Source: Ramicandelaber brevisporus (Eukaryota; Kickxellomycota; Ramicandelaberales; Ramicandelaberaceae). From it: a DNA stretch of 27,938 bases. Position numbers and translations under genes: made by a program. Below, piece by piece: positions 20,597 through 27,869 of this stretch (position 1 is the stretch's first letter; every line of letters starts with the position of its first letter). The stretch is taken from positions 45,624 through 73,561 of the forward strand of contig MU602704.1 of NCBI GenBank assembly GCA_025201865.1, given 5' to 3'. The notes under the pieces are model-generated. The model worked only from the letters and a program-made list of their open reading frames with translations, ran no database searches and was not told the DNA's origin.

Positions 20597-21083
20597 TTAT
20601 TGTTGTTGTTGCTGTTGTTGAGTTCTGTCAGCTGGTTGATCGGTGAAAGCGCAGACCTCTTTTTTCTTTCTTTTGACGGCGGACGCGGTGGGGCGGGCAG
20701 GGGATAATAAATAACAAAAGAGTGCAAAAATGGCAGATGGTCTCCGATTAGTCGATTCGTCGTCTTCGTCGCCTTCGTCGGGGAATGCGGATATGCGTCC
20801 TTTTCTTCTTGCGGAGCAGTGACAAATTAGGAGATTGCAGAGAATGAGCGATACTGTGAACACAAAAAAAAACACTGCCACAAGGACCGCTATCAAGGCG
20901 CACTGTTAGACTCCATCATGGAGGTGAATGGGTACGCCGGCCCGCGTGGGTCATCCGAGACTTGATCGCATGTCTACTGAATATCTCTCACGGATCAAGA
21001 CGCCATACACCAGACGCTCCAAGCGGAGATGCATCGAGGCTGGGGGCATCTTTGAAGATGAACTGGTACTGGCGTGGGTGCAT
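20597..21083 (-). CDS. Possible two-exon small membrane protein
   Basis: The open frame 20597-20902 encodes a strong hydrophobic segment (IAVLVAVFFFVFTVSLIL) followed by a Cys/basic stretch (CHCSARRKGR), an acidic stretch (DEGDEDDE) and a polyQ end, but it has no in-frame ATG. Reading upstream, an acceptor-like CTAACAG (plus 20903-20909) and a donor-like GTATGG (plus 21003-21008) would define a 106-bp intron. They would join it in phase to a 25-codon exon beginning with ATG at 21081-21083 (MHPRQYQF...), for 126 residues in total. An AATAAA on the minus strand (20562-20567) sits 30 bases after the stop. The product would be a single-pass membrane protein of unknown function. The model is unproven: every other gene here is intronless, and no good branch site is visible apart from one overlapping the acceptor. 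Confidence 0.27.
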
Positions 21084-21188
21084 ATCCGAGATAGCAACAG
21101 TAGCAGCAGTAGCAGTAGCAGTCGTCGATGTTGCAGTCGTCAATGTTTTTGTTGTTCTAAATAAAACTAAATTCACACGGGTGGGCCG

Positions 21189-21317
21189 TTTTTACGTAAA
21201 ATCCTCTGTCCTACAAGTCTTCGGAAAATTTAACGTAAAAACATGCACTTTACGTAAAAAGCACGGGGGTGGCTGGGTGTTGTCTTTAACGTAAAAGCCA
21301 TGTGTTTTTACGTAAAA
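21189..21317. repeat. Array of five TTTWACGTAAAA palindromes
   Basis: Five copies lie within 130 bp: 21189-21201, 21229-21241, 21248-21260, 21285-21296 and 21305-21317. Three contain the perfect palindrome TTACGTAA (21192-21199, 21250-21257, 21308-21315); the other two have an extra A (TTAACGTAA). A further copy lies at 21833-21840 in repeat A2. TTACGTAA is a known bZIP (C/EBP, PAR-type) binding palindrome, so this may be a regulatory site cluster at the edge of the repeat island. The function is inferred. Confidence 0.7.
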
Positions 21318-21455
21318 GGCAGCATGAGCTTTGACGCTAAATACATCTCCTCCTCCTTGTCCATCCTCCCATCAAATCACATAAAATCACATTAAAATCA
21401 CACTAAAGTCCCGCACTGAGCGGTACAGTTAGATGATGTTGTTTACGGAAGAGTG
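21303..21455 (+). repeat. Direct repeat A, copy 1
   Basis: This 153-bp block recurs 525 bp downstream without indels and with about five mismatches (roughly 97% identical). It starts with the last TTACGTAA palindrome of the array and ends at GAAGAGTG. It abuts repeat B1. Confidence 0.95.
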
Positions 21456-21499
21456 TGCGCCGAAACAGCGACGAACGATACTGCTAGAGGCGTTGTTCG

Positions 21500-21564
21500 A
21501 TCAAAGGAGGTTCGCCACTCTGCGTTGAAAAAGATACACACACACACACACACACTCCTTTGAT
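21500..21564. repeat. 10-bp inverted repeat flanking a CA tract (in B1)
   Basis: The arms ATCAAAGGAG (21500-21509) and CTCCTTTGAT (21555-21564) are perfect reverse complements separated by 45 bases including a CA run. The same arms are kept in copy B2 (27665-27674 and 27722-27731). Confidence 0.85.
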
Positions 21565-21673
21565 TCTCGCGATTTACTCAACTCTCCTCTATCAACACAC
21601 ACCAACCAGCGAATCAGGTATCAACCGTGTTTCGTTCCTGAGTGCTACTACCACTACCGCTGTACCTCAAGTG

Positions 21674-21680
21674 TATAAAA
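21674..21680 (+). promoter_or_regulatory. TATA box in repeat B1
   Basis: TATAAAA preceded by GTACCTCAAGTG in both B copies. The conserved context and the pyrimidine-rich DNA downstream suggest a real core promoter reading to the right, toward the 607-residue ORF (about 1.3 kb away) or a lost gene. Confidence 0.5.
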
Positions 21681-21827
21681 ACACAGCCTTCTCGCTCAGC
21701 ACAACTACCATCCTTTCCCGCGTCTGTTTGTTTCTGTGTCTCATCCCTTCCCTCTCTCTTCGTCCTTCTGCTTTGTCCCTGAACCGCACCGTCTCTTTCC
21801 CACTCGCCAACTCTTCTGTGCTCCCTA

Positions 21828-21980
21828 TGTTTTTACGTAAAAGGCAGCATGAGCTTTGACGCTAAATACATCTCCTCCTCCTTGTCCATCCTCCCATCAA
21901 ATCACATAAAATCACATTAAAATGACACTAAAGTCCCGCACTGAGCGGTACAGTTAGGTCATGTTGCTTACAGAAGAGTG
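21828..21980 (+). repeat. Direct repeat A, copy 2
   Basis: Second copy of the 153-bp A block, directly after the unique tail of B1. The sequence just beyond (21985-22010, GACACGAAGC...GACCG) weakly resembles that just before B2 (27594-27615). Confidence 0.95.
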
Positions 21981-22983
21981 AGCGACACGAAGCGAAGGAA
22001 CGACCGAGCGATTGAGGGAGTGGCCAGACAGACAGACAGCAAACGGAAACCACGAGCGACAGCGACAACGGCAGAAGCAGTGATACAGTGCGGTGTGGCC
22101 AGACATGGGCAGCTCTTGATGGTGAAGACGGCAAAGTGTGCAGTGCAATGCAGCGCAGCTTGAAGTGGAGCGCGCAGAACCAGCCACTTGACAGCAATGC
22201 GACCAACACCAGCGATGAACTTGACGAAGAGCGACTTGAACTTGACAGAGCACGATACAGGCTGGACTTGGCCACGCGAGCAGCTTCATCAACAAATGCA
22301 TACAGTGTCAGTACTCAACGCAACGGAACATCTACGGTAATCAAGGAATCCCATACATTCGATCTCGCCATATGTCTGAAACACTTAGAGTATGACCACC
22401 TGTGGTGGGTGGTTGAAGATTGGCGGGCTGCTCTGGCGAAACAGGCACAGAGCAGTGCCGTGGAAAACACCTGGAAAAGGTGCACTTAGAGTATGTCATT
22501 ATGTAGCTCCACGCTGGCTGGATCAGTTGGCAACAGAGTATCGGCGTGCACTCCGATATTCTGCTGTCAACTGGTCGCAGCCGCGTGGATGTTTCAGTAC
22601 TTGGCAGTGTCCCTTTGCTCTCTCCAGCCTGCTCTCACTCGGAATATGTCTTCCAGCTTGTGGAAGAGAATAGCCGCCGAGTTGGCTTTTCTTATGTACG
22701 TAGGCGAGCAGTGGACACTGTACTTTGGGCTTGAAGTTGCTGTCGACTTGTGTGTTGCAGTTGTTTCATTACAGAAAAGGGTGGTGGTGGTTTGTGGAGA
22801 CGAAAGAAGAGGCGAGTCGACGTGTGCGTGTGGCTCTCTCCTAATTTTGCATATTCGAACAGCAGCAACAACCGACGAAGGGGTAAAAAAGTAAACATAA
22901 CAGTATCAACTCTCTCGTTACTCTTGTTTTTTTTTTGTTTTTTCTTTGAATCAACACTCTCTTTTTTTTTTTTTTTTGAAGAA
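21981..22983. other. Leader region between repeat A2 and the orphan ORF
   Basis: About 1 kb with only doubtful small ORFs. It contains a 13-bp direct repeat CACTTAGAGTATG (22382-22394 and 22483-22495). T runs at 22928-22976, including one of 17 T residues, end just before the ATG of the orphan gene, typical of a pyrimidine-rich 5' leader. Confidence 0.5.
22148..22489 (+). CDS. Doubtful small ORF, 113 residues
   Basis: An ATG-initiated frame with a charged, helix-like stretch (DELDEERLELDRARYRLDLA) and a Trp-rich end (LWWVVEDW). Its composition is more protein-like than its antisense frame, but it matches no family I recognise and is short enough to be chance. It lies between repeat A2 and the orphan 607-residue gene, on the same strand. 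Confidence 0.18.
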   Translation: MQRSLKWSAQNQPLDSNATNTSDELDEERLELDRARYRLDLATRAASSTNAYSVSTQRNGTSTVIKESHTFDLAICLKHLEYDHLWWVVEDWRAALAKQAQSSAVENTWKRCT

Positions 22984-24807
22984 ATGAGCAAGAGCAGCAA
23001 AGTACAGGTAGATCTTCCAAAGCAGCCAAAGGTCGAACAGCCAACAGCACAGCCAACAGCACCAGAAAGAGTCATCCCCATTGTCAAAGCAAACAGAGAC
23101 TTCCAGGCTAAAGTTACAGGTTCAAACTCAAACAAACAAGTGAGAACGCGTTTCATTCGAAAAGATGCACTGCAGTCCAATGTAGTCAAGAGCCTGGACG
23201 ATATAGGCTGGCACGGATTCGACATCAGAAAGAGGCTGCCAGCTGGATACTGTCAAACTGCGATCCGTCACATCACAGCTTTCTATTATGGTTATGGCCC
23301 GATGAATGGCATTACATTGGCAAAGGTGTTTGGGGAAGGATATCAGCGGGGCAATGGTAATGTGATTCCGATGGTAGTCGATGAGTGCCGTGATCCCATC
23401 TGTATCGTTCCAGATCGCCGTCTGTATGATCTCTTTCATACGGACCAGTATTCATTTCAGAACTGCATCCAATCAATTGTTATGAATTTACAGGGGCGAC
23501 CATTATACACCTGTGGTGGCGCCATGAACTCTGTGCAGCGTTCAATGGCCATGTTGAATGATATATGCGATCAGGACAAGGCGATCTTCAGTCTCAAACA
23601 GCCCACAGCCTCCAGCCCACAGCAAGCTGCCAAACTGGGCCAGCCAACAAGGACTACACGTGCGACTACCGCTGCAATGGAGAAGAACAATGCGATGTCG
23701 GCAGCTAGTCAACAACAATCAAAGAGAATGACCAGGAGCACGAGCAAGATGCAGCAACTACAGTTACAGCAGCTACAGCAGGAATTAGAGAAGGAGAATC
23801 AGCAGCAATTGGAAGAGCGATTGAAGTACATCTCGAGTAGATGGACCGACCATATTATACGTCCATTCTCTGCAGCATTACTAGACTGTCTTGAATTAGG
23901 GCCAGGTGTTGATATTGTCGCGAATGGCGAATGCTCCTTGGATGGGTTCAAAAAGAGAAGAGATGCTGTGCTGGGCTCGTTCAATGTTGAGCTCAACAGT
24001 GTGGAATTGAAGGAGATTCAAATGAATGTATCGCATCTGGATGATGAACAAAAGAAGATTGCTTTGGATGAAGCTGTGCTCGGCAAGCAGATGGAAATGG
24101 CAGCGGTTCAATTTAGGGAAATGGTAGGCGCCTGGGAGGTGATGGCTGGTGAAACGCGGAAATGCACAGCTGGTAGTTTGGGATCCATGTTAGCGACAGA
24201 TTTGCGGAACTTCTTTGAGCCTTCTCTGCTCGGTCGAAGCCTGAAGCATGCACTAAAGGGTTGTATCCGTGCTCTGGCTTGGCTTTTGGTCGATTCTACT
24301 ATCACTGTTGATTCAATTGTCAAGGCTGTACAGCTACATCCTGAGCTAAAAGGTGCAACCAAATCAGCCATGGAGCAGGTTAAGAACGCCAGCACCAGCG
24401 CCAGCACCAAGAAGAAGATCAAAAGACTGAGTGTAATGAATGTTGAGGAAGCAGTTGATTGTTCTGTGAGGTGGCTAAAGTTGCAATTTTCCAGCTCGTT
24501 GGTGGAAGCGGCAATGTCGCGCTATCCATTTGAGAATATGTCCTCTTCCGATGAAATAAAACCCTTAATTGAGCGTGCAATTATTTCTTTGGCACAGTTA
24601 AATGGCCTTCGTACTAGTATTATAACTGCCATAAAATCAGGTAAATTAACTACAGATGAAGCTCAAATTACTGGTACATTGAATGAGTTCTCGCAGCTGT
24701 GGAAGACTTTTATTGTTGGGCCGGATTCAAACAAATCTCCAAGAGCTGCTTTCATCTCGCAGCTATCGTTCGAGAAGCACCGAGGCATAGTTGAAAAATA
24801 CAGTTAA
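22984..24807 (+). CDS. Orphan 607-residue protein of the Fanzor island
   Basis: I do not recognise this protein. It opens with a Lys/Pro/Gln-rich tail (1-35). A well-ordered segment follows (about 55-200), including GWHGFDIRKRLPAGYCQTA, FYYGYGPMNGITLAKVFGEG and CIVPDRRLYDLFHTDQYSF. Next is a Gln/Thr/Met linker with a coiled coil (about 240-280). The rest is a mostly helical, charged C-terminal region (about 285-607) with RWTDHIIRPFSAALLDCLE and SLGSMLATDLRNFFEPSLLG. No catalytic motif, zinc site, signal peptide or membrane segment is evident. The frame is open upstream from a GTG at 22750, but the first good ATG is at 22984, directly after T-rich leader DNA. It converges on the Fanzor-like gene, separated by 509 bp. 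A partner role for the nuclease or a transposition role is possible but rests only on position. Confidence 0.85.
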   Translation: MSKSSKVQVDLPKQPKVEQPTAQPTAPERVIPIVKANRDFQAKVTGSNSNKQVRTRFIRKDALQSNVVKSLDDIGWHGFDIRKRLPAGYCQTAIRHITAFYYGYGPMNGITLAKVFGEGYQRGNGNVIPMVVDECRDPICIVPDRRLYDLFHTDQYSFQNCIQSIVMNLQGRPLYTCGGAMNSVQRSMAMLNDICDQDKAIFSLKQPTASSPQQAAKLGQPTRTTRATTAAMEKNNAMSAASQQQSKRMTRSTSKMQQLQLQQLQQELEKENQQQLEERLKYISSRWTDHIIRPFSAALLDCLELGPGVDIVANGECSLDGFKKRRDAVLGSFNVELNSVELKEIQMNVSHLDDEQKKIALDEAVLGKQMEMAAVQFREMVGAWEVMAGETRKCTAGSLGSMLATDLRNFFEPSLLGRSLKHALKGCIRALAWLLVDSTITVDSIVKAVQLHPELKGATKSAMEQVKNASTSASTKKKIKRLSVMNVEEAVDCSVRWLKLQFSSSLVEAAMSRYPFENMSSSDEIKPLIERAIISLAQLNGLRTSIITAIKSGKLTTDEAQITGTLNEFSQLWKTFIVGPDSNKSPRAAFISQLSFEKHRGIVEKYS

Positions 24808-25316
24808 TTTATTTTAGCTGACGCCTTTAAACAGCGTATTTTCAGTCATAGCTTCATCCTGCCCTCCAGTCATCACTTTCTTTTCGTCTCAACTTCCGCG
24901 CTCGTCCAACTCTTTCTCTTCTGCTTCATCTCTTTCTTTTTGAAATCATTTTTAGTCACCTTCATGTTCGCCACAAACAGGCGGTGTGCGACGGCGTCTG
25001 AGCCGCCTTCCACTGTCGTTGACTAACAAGTATCCAATCAAATAAAGAAAATTAATCTATAGAGTCGTCGCCGCGTGTGTCGTTCAATTCTAAACACTCT
25101 TTTTCTTTTTCTTTCTTTCTTTTCTTTTTTTTTATAATAGTACTAATAGTCGTTCTCTAATATCGATCCTAATATACACTGATATCGTTAACAACTAATA
25201 TTACATCTTTTCTTTGAACAAAAAAGTTGATTTAATCTACTCACTTTCTGAAGAAAAAAGAGTGAAAGAGGAACAAACAAAACGAACAAAGCAAACATCT
25301 TTTAATCAAATAAATG
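24808..25316. other. Shared 3' spacer between orphan ORF and Fanzor-like gene
   Basis: This 509-bp AT-rich spacer holds the 3' ends of two convergent genes. For the plus-strand gene an AATAAA is at 25041-25046. For the minus-strand gene, ATTAAA hexamers are at plus 25301-25306 and 25231-25236. A GC-rich island (24969-25017) stands out from the AT-rich surroundings. In known Fanzor loci the guide-RNA scaffold overlaps or follows the 3' end of the nuclease gene, so it would be sought here on the minus strand. Confidence 0.55.
24979..25008. other. GC-rich hairpin in the spacer
   Basis: AGGCGG (24979-24984) can pair with CCGCCT (25003-25008) to form a 6-bp stem. The alternative CGCC/GGCG (24969-24972 with 24980-24983) is also possible. 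Structural role unproven. Confidence 0.4.
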
Positions 25317-27482
25317 TTAAGTATTAGAGCCAGCACTGTTGGTGATATTTAGAAGAACATTACGACGTGCATCCTCACATTCAATACTGGCATTGATGCT
25401 TTTGATCCGAGCATTGTTCGCAGCTAGCTTGAAAGCCTCGTGGTTGAAACTCCTTCGGTTTTCAGCATTAAGCTTTCCATGCGGCAAACTGGCAACCAAA
25501 CTAGCAAGCTGACTGGTGGCAAAATCATTGGATTGCTGCAACCGAGCCACAACTTCTTGTCGCTCTCTGTTAGAAGCAATAATGTCATTGGCGAGCTCTT
25601 GAATGTTACCACTCTGCTGTATCTTCTCTCTGGCTGCGTTTCCGCGGGCTTTGCGATTGGCATTGAGTTTAGCCAGCTGTTCAGAATTTGGTTTGACTTT
25701 TGGACTGTATATGAACTCGGAGCGACCCAGCTGCATGTAACTATCGAACTTCTCGCCGGCTGCCTTCTTGTGTTGAATGTTGCAGATGATCGTTAATGTG
25801 TTTCTGAGAATATTGAAGGCTGCAGAGGTGTCTCGATTGAAGTGTAACTTGCATTCCATGCAGTATCGATAGCGCTGATTTAGATTTCTCTGGCTTTTAT
25901 AAGCACCTTGCGATGTCAATGAGGTTTCACTGCCAGTGTGCTCGACGCCAGCGGTGGCATGCTGTGTGTAAGTACCACTCGCGGCCGGTACTGTCACAGA
26001 AGAGCACATGAAGCAGAGCAGTGATGATCTAAACTCTGGCGAGTAAAAGATTGGGATGTGGTCTCCAAGTAGATGTGCCAATGATGGAATACTGTCTGAG
26101 CCATCGAATGAATCACCAAAAGCAACTACAATCTTGCTGTTGGGTGGAAGCTGATTGTAGATGTAGCGCGCTAGTAAACTGCCAACTGTGTGTCTGTTGA
26201 CGTTCAAAACATCATTGAAGCGAGCAATCAGTGCCGAATTCAGACGGAGAGCACGGCAATTTCTAATTGCTGTATTCAGACGCTGAGAGCTGTCTGATAA
26301 GACTGGCTGCTGAGTCAATAATGCCAGATTAGCAGTGTCTTTCCAATCTGATACAAGCTTCAGAAACTCGATAAAAGAGTCCACAATTCGATGTAAGATG
26401 GCACGCTCGTCACTCTGCTGCTTTGATGATGATGATGATGATGACAATGATTGAGTTGGTAGAAGTTCAGTCAATGTCTGGCGAAAATCGCTGTTCATTA
26501 TATATTCATCAATCACAATACTAACCAAACTGCTGCGCTGCCCAGTGCCTGAACCAGAATTGAGCAGAGGTTGGATAATGTCATCTGGAAAATCAACAAA
26601 CAAGTGATGCAGTGCAGCCCACATTGTCTGCATCTGGCTCTCTGAGTAATTACCAACCGCAGTTCGGCCACTGTTGGCATATAACGAGTCAATCATTAGC
26701 CGATTTATGCAGAATCGAGAGCGGAATCGCAGTGCATCAGCCAAGCCACCCAGCAAGTTGCTAGTCTGTCGTGAATACTCACCATCAATAGAAACAAACT
26801 TCATCTTCTTCAACACCAGTTCGACTGCAGTCATGTAAATATCGAGCAACTCGGGCTGGTTGATGTGTGCGGCAACAAATTCGCCAGGACGCTTGACACC
26901 AGCATCACATGCGAGAATGAATGGTTCGTTGATGGTGACATCATGGGTTGAATCATGCTCAATACGTCCACGACAATGAAGGTTGTGCTGATTAATGCGC
27001 ACACCACGCTTCATGTTGGTGCCAAGTACATGATTGCCGAAGTGAATCACCCAGTATCGAATTGACGCGGCAAGCTGTGGCCAGCAGCGCGTACATCTGG
27101 GCAAATGGCGCCAGTCTGAGACGATCCGACAATATACCAGCCGAGCCATCTCCTCACGTTCTTCACTCAGTTTCTGACGCTGCTCAGAACTCAATCCAGC
27201 CATCACTGCATCATCCAGAATATCTGTTGGCAAAGATGGACCACTTGCGCCAAGTGCCTGTGCGAGTGGTGCACGAGCTGCTTCCAAACGTGTCATTGCT
27301 GGTAGTGGCTGATGATATCTAATTGGTGCCCTCATTCTGCTATCAACACCAGGCACTTTAACGTGTGCTTGATAGTAGGCGCTACCGGGAACGACAACGA
27401 CTGACGTGATCTCTTCCTTGCCGACATAGAGAGTCTGGTTGGCAATAGTCACTTTGCTGGCTGCACTGTTGTTCTTCGCCAT
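25317..27482 (-). CDS. Fanzor-like RNA-guided nuclease (TnpB/IS605 OrfB relative)
   Basis: This 721-residue protein has the split RuvC and zinc-ribbon signature of Fanzor, the eukaryotic counterpart of TnpB. RuvC-I is the hydrophobic strand plus aspartate FILACDAGVKRPGEF (D193), followed by the family-like FVSIDGEYSRQ (229-239). After a 200-residue helical insert comes the strand KIVVAFGDSFDG (450-461). The relocated RuvC-II glutamate is in SPEFRSSLLCFMC (E483), next to the first zinc pair C490/C493. The second pair is C541/C544 (YCMECKLHFN), running into RuvC-III RDTSAAFNILRN (D551). The basic C-terminal region (575-721) is helical. All three acidic catalytic residues and four zinc cysteines are present, so it may be active. 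The N-terminal part (about 185 residues) is short for the family. It starts at the first ATG and is intronless. Repeat B2 lies upstream. Guide RNA and target are not deducible from sequence alone. Confidence 0.82.
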   Translation of the reverse strand: MAKNNSAASKVTIANQTLYVGKEEITSVVVVPGSAYYQAHVKVPGVDSRMRAPIRYHQPLPAMTRLEAARAPLAQALGASGPSLPTDILDDAVMAGLSSEQRQKLSEEREEMARLVYCRIVSDWRHLPRCTRCWPQLAASIRYWVIHFGNHVLGTNMKRGVRINQHNLHCRGRIEHDSTHDVTINEPFILACDAGVKRPGEFVAAHINQPELLDIYMTAVELVLKKMKFVSIDGEYSRQTSNLLGGLADALRFRSRFCINRLMIDSLYANSGRTAVGNYSESQMQTMWAALHHLFVDFPDDIIQPLLNSGSGTGQRSSLVSIVIDEYIMNSDFRQTLTELLPTQSLSSSSSSSKQQSDERAILHRIVDSFIEFLKLVSDWKDTANLALLTQQPVLSDSSQRLNTAIRNCRALRLNSALIARFNDVLNVNRHTVGSLLARYIYNQLPPNSKIVVAFGDSFDGSDSIPSLAHLLGDHIPIFYSPEFRSSLLCFMCSSVTVPAASGTYTQHATAGVEHTGSETSLTSQGAYKSQRNLNQRYRYCMECKLHFNRDTSAAFNILRNTLTIICNIQHKKAAGEKFDSYMQLGRSEFIYSPKVKPNSEQLAKLNANRKARGNAAREKIQQSGNIQELANDIIASNRERQEVVARLQQSNDFATSQLASLVASLPHGKLNAENRRSFNHEAFKLAANNARIKSINASIECEDARRNVLLNITNSAGSNT

Positions 27483-27618
27483 CGCTAATCTCGAGACAAA
27501 GAAACAAAAAGAAAGAAAAGTAGTAGGCAGAGTCGATATAGAGAGAGGGAGAGAGTAAACAAAAACAACAAAAGAGAGAGAGAGAGAGAGTCGCAGACAC
27601 GACGAACGAAACGACCGC
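27483..27618. other. 5' leader of the Fanzor-like gene
   Basis: GA-rich on the plus strand (AGAGAG runs at 27538-27590), so pyrimidine-rich on the coding strand of the Fanzor-like gene, as in other leaders here. It joins repeat B2 directly. Confidence 0.5.
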
Positions 27619-27664
27619 GTGTGCCGAAACAGCGACGGAACGATACTGCTAGAGGCGTTGTTCG

Positions 27665-27731
27665 ATCAAAGGAGGTTCGCCACTCTGCGTAGAAAAAGAT
27701 ACACACACACACACACACACACTCCTTTGAT
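27665..27731. repeat. 10-bp inverted repeat flanking a CA tract (in B2)
   Basis: The arms ATCAAAGGAG (27665-27674) and CTCCTTTGAT (27722-27731) are identical to those in B1, although the CA tract between them has changed in length. Confidence 0.85.
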
Positions 27732-27862
27732 TCTCGCGATTCACCCAAACTCACAAAGCAGTCTCTTTCTACTCTCCTCTCTCAACAAACACACCAACCA
27801 GCGAATCAGGTATCAACCGTGTTTCGTTCCTGAGTGCTACTACTGCCGCTGTACCTCAAGTG

Positions 27863-27869
27863 TATAAAA
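27863..27869 (+). promoter_or_regulatory. TATA box in repeat B2
   Basis: TATAAAA in the same context as in B1 (GTACCTCAAGTG before it). It would drive transcription to the right, toward a gene starting beyond the window. Confidence 0.5.

Larger units (their letters stand above)
21455..21749 (+). repeat. Direct repeat B, copy 1 (left), promoter-like
   Basis: About 295 bp matching 27619-27938, interrupted by a CA run, a roughly 25-base length difference and a few substitutions. It carries a TATA box (TATAAAA, 21674-21680) in a conserved context, a 10-bp inverted repeat around a CA tract, and a pyrimidine-rich downstream part. It lies between A1 and A2 and is upstream of the 607-residue ORF. 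Confidence 0.93.

Noticed and set aside
21541-21556. CRISPR-like or satellite interpretation of the CA tracts
   Set aside because: These are plain dinucleotide microsatellites without spacers or a regular longer unit.
22750-22983. GTG-initiated extension of the orphan gene
   Set aside because: Eukaryotic genes rarely use GTG, and the extension translates T-rich leader DNA into Phe runs; the ATG at 22984 is preferred.
25317-27482. Bacterial IS605/TnpB contamination
   Set aside because: The rearranged RuvC-II glutamate, polySer insert, long central insert and surrounding eukaryotic DNA fit Fanzor, and no TnpA gene or bacterial neighbours exist.
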